Of a stretch of DNA of 6,168 bases, positions 1 to 5,413 are shown piece after piece. The DNA is taken from positions 14,218-20,385 of the forward strand of contig MU158627.1 in NCBI GenBank assembly GCA_015711895.1, read 5' to 3'. The DNA is from Candidatus Solincola tengchongensis. Its GTDB lineage: Bacteria; Actinomycetota; Geothermincolia; Geothermincolales; RBG-13-55-18. The translations under genes and the position numbers were made by a program. Position 1 is the stretch's first letter. Each line of letters starts with the position of its first letter. A model generated the notes under the pieces. That model had not been told where the DNA came from. It saw nothing but the letters and a program-made list of their open reading frames with translations, and searched no databases.

Positions 1-217
1 ATACGGTGTGGCTACATTGAACCACCGCTCGACCTGGGCCGCCGGAACCGATTCCCGAACGTGAATGTCGAAAGAGGCCTTTCTTCGCCCAGGGGCAGAT
101 GAAAGGGGTAAAAATGGAAGGTCCCTCATTCGTGACGCTCCTTATGGACGAATTACCTTTGCGGGTTTATCATGGAGGCGAAGGAATTTTCTTCCGTACC
201 TTGATAAGGAAGTCAGG
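1..217. other. Upstream region, no supported gene
   Basis: No recognisable protein is encoded here. Two short + strand frames are open from the left edge, one ending in TGA at 62-64 and one in TGA at 112-114. Either could be the tail of an upstream gene, but neither peptide is recognisable. From about 100 the composition becomes clearly more AT-rich than the rest of the window (for example 100-120, 150-172 and 181-212), as expected for the promoter of the riboswitch-controlled operon. I could not fix a convincing -35/-10 pair. A small stem-loop (CTTCC 191-195 with GGAAG 208-212) lies just before the aptamer. Confidence 0.35.
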
Positions 218-298
218 CCATGTAGGGGTGCTCCCGAGCGGGGGCTGAGAGCATACCCTCTGAACCTGATCTGGGTAATGCCAGCGAAGGGAACATGG
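218..298 (+). promoter_or_regulatory. TPP riboswitch aptamer (THI element)
   Basis: This is the thiamine pyrophosphate-sensing aptamer that controls thiamine genes in cis. The conserved blocks appear in order: GGGGTGC at 225-231, GGCTGAGA at 243-250, and from 255 ACCCTCTGAACC followed by CTGATCTGG, GTAATGCCAGCG and AAGGGA to 292. Closing stem P1 is a perfect 6-bp helix, CCATGT 218-223 with ACATGG 293-298. P3 is short (about 231-235 with 240-244, loop GAGC). The match to the family consensus is nearly complete. It lies 379 bases upstream of the thi4 start, an unusually long distance. By analogy with the family, TPP binding should reduce expression of the downstream thi genes. Confidence 0.97.
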
Positions 299-323
299 CG
301 CGGGATCGATTGCCTTTCTTTAT

Positions 324-357
324 GCGCCGCTTACCTTCTGGTGGCGGCGCTTCTGTT
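324..357 (+). terminator. Candidate riboswitch expression platform (terminator hairpin)
   Basis: A 7-bp all-GC stem, GCGCCGC 324-330 with GCGGCGC 344-350, encloses an inner ACC/GGT mini-stem (333-335/340-342) with loop TTCT. It is followed by a weak T-rich tail, TTCTGTT (351-357). It sits 26 bases after the aptamer. GGCGC at 297-301, which includes the last two bases of P1, is complementary to GCGCC 324-328, so an alternative antiterminator pairing that breaks both P1 and this hairpin is possible. The model would be terminator on when TPP is bound, antiterminator when free. The T tract is poor, so termination is inferred rather than shown. Confidence 0.45.
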
Positions 358-430
358 ATCGGGGGTATTTGTCCCGTGGGTGAACGGGCCTCTCGGTGCA
401 GCGTAGAAGAAGGGCATGATGGACGTTCAT

Positions 431-615
431 CTCCAGGGCCGCCGCACGGGAAGGCGCGTTGGCTCAAGGCCCCGTAGAAACGGGTTAGCGGTACGCCGGC
501 GGTGCGGGGAGAGGCCCTGGAGCGAGATAACCGCCGGTGGAATGAAAAACAAGAGCGCGGAAACGGCGGGAACCCTAACAGGGTAAGGCAATCGCTCGGA
601 GATACCAGGGATTGC
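431..615 (+). ncRNA. Candidate structured RNA in the thi leader, family unassigned
   Basis: This stretch between the riboswitch and thi4 holds many mutually compatible helices and A-rich loops unlike the surrounding GC-rich coding sequence. A perfect 10-bp long-range helix pairs CTCCAGGGCC 431-440 with GGCCCTGGAG 513-522. Stacked inside it are CCGCAC 442-447 with GTGCGG 502-507, GGCG 453-456 with CGCC 494-497, and a hairpin CCCGT 471-475/ACGGG 480-484 with loop AGAA. Downstream are CCGCCG 531-536 with CGGCGG 564-569, ACCCT 572-576 with AGGGT 580-584, and GAGCGA 520-525 with TCGCTC 592-597. Alternative or pseudoknot pairings exist: GAGCG 553-557 with 593-597, CCGGCGG 496-502 with CCGCCGG 531-537, and GCAATC 588-593 with GATTGC 610-615. 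There is no credible ORF. Size and complexity suggest an ornate bacterial RNA. The raiA-motif class is one candidate from general recollection only, not a verified match. It could instead be an elaborate operon leader. Confidence 0.45.
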
Positions 616-677
616 TCGGAGGCGGGAAAGCGGGAGATAGAACCAATACCAAGATGAACCGGGTTGAAGGAGGTGCT

Positions 678-1468
678 ATGGCCGTCGAGGAGACCACCAT
701 CACCGCTCTCATCACCCGCTCCTTCTGCGAGGATTTCCTGGCCGACCTGGAGCTGGACGTGGCCGTCGCCGGGGCGGGGCCGGCGGGCATAACCGCTGCC
801 CGCTATCTTTCCAGGGCGGGACTGAGGACGGCGGTGTTCGAGAGGAACCTCCACGTTGGAGGGGGGATGTGGGGAGGCGGGATGCTTTTTCCCCGCATAG
901 TCGTCCAGGAGGAAGCGGCCCCCATCCTGCAGGAGGCGGGGGTCACTCTCCGGGCGGCGGAAGACGGGCTATACGTGGCCGACTCCGTGGAGGCGGTCTC
1001 CTGCTGTACCGCCGCCGCGGTGCATGCCGGGGCTCGCATCTGGGTGGGCATGGGCGTGGAGGACCTTGTGCTCCGGGAGGATGACCGGGTATGCGGGGTG
1101 GTCCTCAACTGGATGGCCGTGGAGAGGGCCGGTCTACACGTTGACCCTATGGCCGTGAGGTCCAGGCTGGTTATCGACGCCACCGGCCACGACGCTGAGG
1201 TCTGCCGGACGCTGTTGCGCAAAGTGCCCGGGCTGCGCCTACCCACGCAGTCGGGCGGGGCGATAGTGAGAGGCCCATGTGGGCGGCTAAGGGGGAGGAG
1301 GCCCTGGTGGGCAACACCCGGGAGGTCCACCCCGGGCTCATAGTGGCCGGGATGACCGCCAATGCCGTCTTCGGGTCCCACCGCATGGGAGCGGTGTTCG
1401 GGGGCATGCTCCTCTCCGGGCGGAGAGCCGCGGAACTGGCCCTCGAGCTCCTTGGAGCGGGCGGGTGA
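678..1468 (+). CDS. thi4: Sulfide-dependent thiazole synthase Thi4, with an apparent -1 frameshift near 1268
   Basis: Thi4 makes the thiazole moiety (ADP-thiazole) from NAD and glycine. Read across the frameshift it gives about 263 residues, close to archaeal homologues. Visible are the FAD/NAD-type dinucleotide motif GAGPAG (residues 32-37), an acidic residue at the end of the second strand in VFERN (53-57), GGGMWGGGM (61-69), DGLYVADSVE (96-105) and AGLHVDP (151-157). The C-terminal part has PMWAAKGEEAL, NTREVHPGL and RMGAVFGGMLLSG. Yeast-type suicidal Thi4 carries a sulfur-donating Cys in the active site; here the equivalent residue appears to be His154, as in methanogen enzymes that use sulfide with iron. 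The first frame runs through residue V197 (codon at 1266-1268) and would continue to a stop at 1341-1343. The conserved C-terminus resumes in the -1 frame from GAG at 1268-1270 and ends with TGA at 1466-1468. The start is the ATG at 678, behind AAGGAGGTG (667-675); an in-frame ATG at 654 lacks such a site. Conservation on both sides points to a sequencing error, a recent mutation or recoding rather than an old pseudogene. Confidence 0.9.
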
Positions 1469-1590
1469 AGACGTTTATGCCCGTCTTCCGGGACGACCGA
1501 AGGGGTGCTGTCCTCCTTTAGGCTGGGAGAAGGAGCGGAAAAAGGACGGTCCCGCCGCGTGCGGGAGCTTGGTGAGGTAAAAGGAAAAAG
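1467..1590 (+). other. thi4-thiE spacer with stacked stem-loops
   Basis: This 122-base spacer has no gene but several perfect short helices. GAAGACG 1467-1473 pairs with CGTCTTC 1482-1488, overlapping the thi4 stop codon. CGGGAC 1489-1494 pairs with GTCCCG 1549-1554, enclosing CTCCTT 1513-1518 with AAGGAG 1530-1535. TCCCGC 1550-1555 can alternatively pair with GCGGGA 1561-1566. None has a T tract, so these are not obvious intrinsic terminators. They may be processing sites, mRNA-stabilising structures or simply a consequence of high GC. The purine-rich run before 1591 supplies the thiE ribosome binding site. Confidence 0.3.
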
Positions 1591-2253
1591 ATGGTAACTA
1601 ATCGAGAAAGAGGAAAAGGTCTCGAACTGGGGCTGTACGTGATAACCGCGGCTGACGCCGGCGGGGGATGGGGGCATCTCGACGTGGTGCGAGCCGCCCT
1701 TGCCGGCGGGGCCGATGCCGTACAGCTCCGGGACAAGGAGGTGGGAGGCGCCGAACTCTACCGCCTGGCCCTGGAAGCGCTGGAGCTGGTGAGAGGAAGC
1801 GGGGGAGGACGGCTCTTCCTGGTCAACGACCGCGTGGACGTGGCCCTGGCGGCGGGCGCCGACGGCGTGCACCTGGGGCAGGAGGACCTGCCGGCCTCCG
1901 CGGCACGGCGCATCCTGGGTGCGGGTGCCGTGCTCGGTGTCTCGGCGAGCTCGGTGGAGGAGGCCCTGGCCGCGGAGAGGGAAGGGGCCGATTACCTGGG
2001 TGTGGGCCCGGTGTTCCCCACACCCAGCAAGCCGGATGCGGGGGGACCTCTGGGCCTGGAAGGGTTGAGGGCCATACGCAATGCGGTGGGCCTGCCGCTG
2101 GTGGCCATAGGGGGGATAAACGAGGACAACCTGGAGGAGGTCTTCGCGGCCGGTGCGGACGGCATAGCGGTCATCTCCGCGGTCACCTCGGCAAGGGACA
2201 TGGAGGAGGCGGTGAGGAGATTGCGTCGCGCCGTGGATGCCTGTCGTGCGTGA
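1591..2253 (+). CDS. thiE: Thiamine-phosphate synthase ThiE
   Basis: This cytosolic TIM-barrel enzyme couples HMP-PP with thiazole phosphate to give thiamine phosphate and pyrophosphate. The 220-residue product has the usual ThiE length and motif order: LYVITA (15-20), VQLRDKE (44-50), FLVNDRVDVAL (76-86), GVHLGQEDLP (92-101), GVSASS (116-121), YLGVGPVFPTPSKPDAGG (135-152), VAIGGI (171-176) and GIAVISAV (191-198). These include the diphosphate- and Mg-binding residues expected in the family (QLRDK, VND, LGQED). The start is the ATG at 1591, preceded by a purine-rich AGGTAAAAGGAAAAAG stretch. It lies downstream of thi4, which supplies its thiazole substrate, and upstream of thiC, which supplies the pyrimidine precursor. 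No truncation or missing motif is seen. Confidence 0.96.
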   Translation: MVTNRERGKGLELGLYVITAADAGGGWGHLDVVRAALAGGADAVQLRDKEVGGAELYRLALEALELVRGSGGGRLFLVNDRVDVALAAGADGVHLGQEDLPASAARRILGAGAVLGVSASSVEEALAAEREGADYLGVGPVFPTPSKPDAGGPLGLEGLRAIRNAVGLPLVAIGGINEDNLEEVFAAGADGIAVISAVTSARDMEEAVRRLRRAVDACRA

Positions 2254-2518
2254 TATGCTTCAAAACCCGGGACTCCGAAACGGGGCGGCGATCGTGAAGG
2301 GTGAGGAACGGCAGTAGGCGGAACGCGGAGCAGGCGGGGAAAAATGTAAATATTTGCCATATGCGTATCCGGCAGCCGGGCGACTCAAGGAGCGAAGCGA
2401 AGCAGAAGGTGCCAGTGACGCAGGATCTGTACCGGAGCGGCGCTTTGCGCCTGCGGGCCGGGGAAGGCGGCCGTAGCAAGAGAAGAAAGCCCCTGTGGGG
2501 GAGGAGGAGCGTGCGCGG
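2254..2518 (+). other. thiE-thiC spacer: AT-rich island and strong stem-loop
   Basis: The 265-base spacer has no credible gene. A short AT-rich island (about 2339-2367), containing the palindromes AAATATTT (2348-2355) and CATATG, stands out against GC-rich surroundings and could mark a promoter or protein-binding site; no clear -35/-10 pair was found. A strong stem-loop follows: GCGGCGC 2437-2443, loop TTT, GCGCC-T-GC 2447-2454 with one bulged T, flanked by complementary CCGG 2432-2435 and 2458-2461. Another small hairpin is CCGG-CAG-CCGG (2369-2379). Just before the thiC ribosome binding site is CCCC-TGT-GGGG (2490-2500), which abuts GGAGGAG and could modulate initiation. I did not recognise a known riboswitch class here. 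Confidence 0.35.
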
Positions 2519-3829
2519 ATGGAAGAGACCTTGATGGAAAAGTTGAGGAGGGGCGATGCGCCCCCGGCCCTGAGGAAGGCGGCCGAGGAGGAGGGCCTTC
2601 CCCTGGAGGAGGTGGCCGGGGCCATAGTGGAGGGAAAGGCGGTCTTTCCCTGCAACCGGGCGCGCAGTCCGGAGCGCCCGTGCATAATCGGCGGTGGCTC
2701 CCGGGTGAAGGTGAACGCCAACCTCGGGACCTCCAGCGATTATGCTGGCCTGGAGGAAGAATTGGAGAAGCTGCGCGCCGCGGTGGAAGCGGGGGCGGAC
2801 GCGGTCATGGACCTCTCCACGGGAGGGCCCCTGGACCGGGTGCGTGAGGCCATAGTGGACGCCTCGCCGCTTCCGGTGGGTTCGGTCCCCATATATCAGG
2901 CGGCGGTGCGGGCCCAGGAGGAACGGGGGAGCATCGTGGCCATGACCCCCGAGGACATGTTCCGGGCCGTGGAGGACCACTGCGCCTCGGGCATAGACTT
3001 CATAACCGTCCATTGCGGGGTCACCATGCATGTCCTGGAGACCTTGAAAGCCAACCCCCGGGTAGCGGACATCGTCAGCCGCGGCGGCGCCTTCCTGGCC
3101 GGGTGGATACTACACAACGAGAAGGAGAACCCCCTTTACGAGGATTTCGACCGCCTCCTGGAGATCGCCCGCCGCCACGAGGTGACCCTGTCCCTGGGTG
3201 ACGGGCTGCGGCCGGGGTGCATCGAGGATGCCACCGACGCCGCCCAGGTGGCCGAGCTGGTGGTGCTTGGGGAGCTGGTGCAGCGCTGCCGCGAAGCCGG
3301 CGTGCAGTGCATGGTGGAGGGTCCGGGGCATATCCCCCTCCATCAGGTGGAGGCCAACGTGCGCCTGGCCAAGGCGGTGACGCGTGGGGCACCATTCTAC
3401 GTGCTCGGGCCCCTGGTGACCGACGTGGCCGCCGGACACGACCACGTGGCCGCGGCCATTGGTGGTGCCCTGGCGGCCCTGGCTGGAGCGGACTTCCTGT
3501 GCTACGTTACCCCTCGCGAGCATCTGGGCCTCCCCACCGCGGAGGACGTGAGGGAGGGGGTCGTGATCACCCGTATCGCCGGCCACGCTGCGGACATCGC
3601 CCGCGGGATACCGGCGGCCAGGGAGTGGGATCTGCGCATGAGCCGAGCCCGCAAGGCGCTGGACTGGGAAGTGCAGCTCGAGTTGGCCCTGGACAGGGAG
3701 AAGGCCCGGCGGCTCTTCGGGGAGAGACAGGTGGAGGGAGAGAGGGCCTGCACCATGTGCGGGGATTTCTGCGCCATGCGCTTCATCTCCCATTTCCTGG
3801 GAAAGGAGGAGGTCCCGGTCTGCGAGTGA
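2519..3829 (+). CDS. thiC: Phosphomethylpyrimidine synthase ThiC (radical SAM)
   Basis: ThiC rearranges aminoimidazole ribotide (AIR) to HMP phosphate using S-adenosylmethionine and a [4Fe-4S] cluster, and is usually oxygen-sensitive. From the ATG at 2519 it is 436 residues, the short form found in many anaerobes and archaea. Motifs are VNANLGTS (65-72), MDLSTGG (97-103), VHCGVT (164-169), SLGDGLRPG (225-233), VEGPGH (266-271), VTDVAAGHDH (300-309), CYVTPREHLGLP (328-339) and AGHAADIA (354-361). The C-terminal cluster-binding cysteines are C411, C414 and C418, spaced CX2CX3C rather than the usual CX2CX4C. The 2519 start has GGAGGAG at 2503-2509 with nine bases between. A GTG at 2495 in the same frame would add eight residues but has no good site. 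BzaF-type hydroxybenzimidazole synthases are close paralogues; the thi neighbours favour ThiC. Confidence 0.95.
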   Translation: MEETLMEKLRRGDAPPALRKAAEEEGLPLEEVAGAIVEGKAVFPCNRARSPERPCIIGGGSRVKVNANLGTSSDYAGLEEELEKLRAAVEAGADAVMDLSTGGPLDRVREAIVDASPLPVGSVPIYQAAVRAQEERGSIVAMTPEDMFRAVEDHCASGIDFITVHCGVTMHVLETLKANPRVADIVSRGGAFLAGWILHNEKENPLYEDFDRLLEIARRHEVTLSLGDGLRPGCIEDATDAAQVAELVVLGELVQRCREAGVQCMVEGPGHIPLHQVEANVRLAKAVTRGAPFYVLGPLVTDVAAGHDHVAAAIGGALAALAGADFLCYVTPREHLGLPTAEDVREGVVITRIAGHAADIARGIPAAREWDLRMSRARKALDWEVQLELALDREKARRLFGERQVEGERACTMCGDFCAMRFISHFLGKEEVPVCE

Positions 3830-3880
3830 AAACATGTCTTGAGATACCGGCAGTGGGACGGCGGGTGGACGCGACGGCGG

Positions 3881-3915
3881 GCGACCCTCGGGTCGAGCTT
3901 GGCGGGGAGGGTCGC
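3881..3915 (+). other. Strong stem-loop after thiC
   Basis: GCGACCCTC (3881-3889) pairs perfectly with GAGGGTCGC (3907-3915) across a 17-base loop, beginning 52 bases after the thiC stop codon. The following sequence is GGCACGGTTTCC, not a real T tract, so it is a poor candidate for an efficient intrinsic terminator. It could protect the 3' end of the thi4-thiE-thiC message from exonucleases. Confidence 0.4.
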
Positions 3916-4180
3916 GGCACGGTTTCCGACCTCCAGGTGGATGGCCATGGCTCCTTTATGGTTTGGGGAGCATTGCGCAGGAGGGAGGAGGAAGACGAAC
4001 GGGGATTTGAGTTTACGGGGGGAAAACGCGATTTTCGGTTGGCGGCCGGATCGGCGGCGGCGGGCCGGTTGTTGGCCGGAGAAAGCAACGGGGGCGATGC
4101 GGTTCGCGGTTGAGGGCGCGAAAGTCGGGACGCCGATCGCCCTTGGCCCCGAAGGGGGAAGAGGCACGGGACACCGCAGG

Positions 4181-4206
4181 GGGCGATGTCTACGCCCGTT
4201 TATTTT
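4181..4206 (+). terminator. Candidate intrinsic terminator between thiC and thiL
   Basis: GGGCG (4181-4185) pairs with CGCCC (4193-4197) around a seven-base loop, followed directly by GTTTATTTT (4198-4206), one of the few T-rich runs in this window. A second GC hairpin (4147-4157) lies just upstream. The stem is short, but the tail is convincing for a high-GC genome. If active it would separate thi4-thiE-thiC from thiL-thiD. Confidence 0.5.
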
Positions 4207-4409
4207 CACAAGCGTCGAGCGTCTGTACGTGGTAGGCGTAGATGGACGGCAAGAGCGACACCTCCGTCCGGAGACACGCCCCGCAGGTGGCGGCATGTTT
4301 CCCAAGGTCGAGGCATGAACTGCACACGGGGGAGATGTACACACATGTTCCGTACGCCCGATGCCTTTAGAGGCCTGTAGGCGGAGTCGCGCCGTGGCAC
4401 CGCGGAGAA

Positions 4410-4435
4410 GAGGATCGGGGCTGATGGAGGGATGA
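4410..4435 (+). promoter_or_regulatory. Unusual translation start region of thiL, possible MEG-stop mini-ORF
   Basis: The only strong Shine-Dalgarno match near thiL, GGAGG (4426-4430), is one base from the ATG at 4432, which is too close for normal use. GAGGA (4410-4414) is instead ideally placed, nine bases before an ATG at 4424. That ATG opens a three-codon frame (ATG GAG GGA) whose TGA (4433-4435) overlaps the thiL ATG in an ATGA arrangement. Thus thiL could be translated by termination-reinitiation. This is inference from spacing only; chance is a reasonable alternative. Confidence 0.25.
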
Positions 4436-5412
4436 AGGTTTCGGAGTGCGGCGAGTTCGGGCTTATCCGCGCCCTGCGCCGGTTGACCGGAGCGCCGGAA
4501 GGCGATCTCCTCCTCGGCGCGGGAGACGACGCCGCGGTGCTCAGGGACGGCGCCGGCCGCCGTTGGGCCTACACCGCGGACGCCCTGGTGGAGGGGGTCC
4601 ATTTTGACCCTTCCTACACCCCGTGGTATTCCCTGGGCTTCAAGGCGCTTGCCGTCAACCTCTCCGACCTGGCGGCCATGGGGGGAGGCGGGCCTTCTTT
4701 CGCCCTGGTCGTCCTGGGCCTGTGCGGGGAAGAGGAGGTCTCCTGGATGGAGGAGATGTACCGGGGACTCTCGGATTGCGCCCGCCGCTTCAACTGCAGG
4801 GTGGCGGGAGGGGACGTGGTGCGTTCCCCGGAGAGGACCTTCGTCTCCGTGTCCCTCCTGGGCGCGCTGGACGGGGAAGGCTTCCTGGTCAGGGGAGGAG
4901 CCCGCCCGGGACAGGCGGTGTTGGTCACCGGGACGTTGGGGGAATCGTGGCTGGGGTTGCAGTTCCTCATGCGAGGCGGCGGGCCGGACGACCACCGTGC
5001 CCGGCGCCACCTCTACCCCGAGCCGCGCCTGGAGGAGGGGAGGAGGGCGCTCCGCCTGGGAGCGACGGGGGCCATCGACATAAGCGACGGCCTACTGCGC
5101 GACGTCGGCCACATCTGCGAGGAGAGCGGGGTGGGCGTGGATATCTTTCTGGAAAATATACCCATATCGGACGCCGCCCACCGCCTTGCGGAGGAGCTGG
5201 GGCTGGACCCTTTGCGGGCGGCGCTGGCGGGCGGGGAGGACTACGAGCTGGTGCTGATCGCGGACCAGAGGCTGGCGCCCCTCCTCGTGGAGGAGTTACC
5301 GGCCACGGTCATCGGCCGGGTCAGGGAAGGCGAGGGGGTGGTGCTGTTGGACGCTGAGGGCAGGGTCGTCGACGCGCCGGAAACGGGTTACGAACACTTC
5401 CGGGAGGCGTGA
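4432..5412 (+). CDS. thiL: Thiamine-monophosphate kinase ThiL
   Basis: ThiL phosphorylates thiamine monophosphate with ATP to make TPP, the active cofactor and also the ligand of the upstream riboswitch. The 326-residue product has the usual length and the AIR-synthase-like fold motifs: start SECGEFGLI (4-12), GAGDDAAVL (29-37, Mg/ATP-binding aspartates), TADALVEGVHF (48-58), NLSDLAAMG (76-84), AGGDVVRSP (125-133), VTGTLGESWLGL (165-176), DISDGLLRDVGHI (216-228) and AGGEDYELV (266-274). The ATG at 4432 fits the family N-terminus although its ribosome binding site is poorly spaced. It is preceded by a 602-base spacer and followed one base later by thiD, so the two are very likely co-transcribed and coupled. 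No missing motif is seen. Confidence 0.97.
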   Translation: MKVSECGEFGLIRALRRLTGAPEGDLLLGAGDDAAVLRDGAGRRWAYTADALVEGVHFDPSYTPWYSLGFKALAVNLSDLAAMGGGGPSFALVVLGLCGEEEVSWMEEMYRGLSDCARRFNCRVAGGDVVRSPERTFVSVSLLGALDGEGFLVRGGARPGQAVLVTGTLGESWLGLQFLMRGGGPDDHRARRHLYPEPRLEEGRRALRLGATGAIDISDGLLRDVGHICEESGVGVDIFLENIPISDAAHRLAEELGLDPLRAALAGGEDYELVLIADQRLAPLLVEELPATVIGRVREGEGVVLLDAEGRVVDAPETGYEHFREA

Positions 5413-5413
5413 G

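Larger units (their letters stand above)
3830..4431. other. Long thiC-thiL spacer without a credible gene
   Basis: About 600 bases separate thiC from thiL. Open frames exist on both strands because of the GC content, but their translations are Arg/Gly- or Pro/Ser-rich with no recognisable motif and no good start site, so I annotate none. Visible structure includes a 9-bp stem-loop at 3881-3915, a GC-rich repeat-like patch (GGCCGGA at 4044-4050 and 4074-4080), a tight hairpin CCCC-GAA-GGGG (4147-4157), a terminator-like hairpin at 4181-4206, and GTGGCACCGCGG (4394-4405), which resembles the T-box core. A decayed gene or an undescribed RNA cannot be excluded. A promoter for thiL-thiD would be expected after 4206, but I could not locate one. 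Confidence 0.4.

Noticed and set aside
65..406. 113-codon + strand open frame across the riboswitch
   Set aside because: It runs through the near-consensus TPP aptamer and the hairpin after it, has no recognisable domain, and its start lacks a good ribosome binding site.
1277..1468. Separate small gene starting at ATG 1277
   Set aside because: Its product is exactly the missing C-terminus of Thi4 (PMWAAKGEE to FGGMLLSG), so it is the frameshifted end of thi4 and not an independent protein.
1502..1530. Second TPP aptamer, suggested by GGGGTGC (1502-1508) and GGCTGGGAG (1521-1529)
   Set aside because: The essential 3' half (CTGATCTGG, AATGCCAGCG, AGGGA) is absent, so the resemblance is chance or at most a remnant.
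2400..2470. Cobalamin or c-di-GMP riboswitch before thiC
   Set aside because: GTGCCAGTGACGC superficially recalls parts of such elements, but the conserved cobalamin box and the c-di-GMP core sequences are not present.
3839..4318. 159-codon + strand open frame in the thiC-thiL spacer
   Set aside because: Its translation is rich in Arg, Gly and Trp with no motif, no ribosome binding site is seen, and it crosses the terminator-like hairpin.
3502..5010. 502-codon - strand open frame
   Set aside because: It is antisense to thiC and thiL, whose protein motifs are unmistakable. Its translation is Pro/Ser/Arg-rich and low in complexity, typical of the opposite strand of GC-rich genes.
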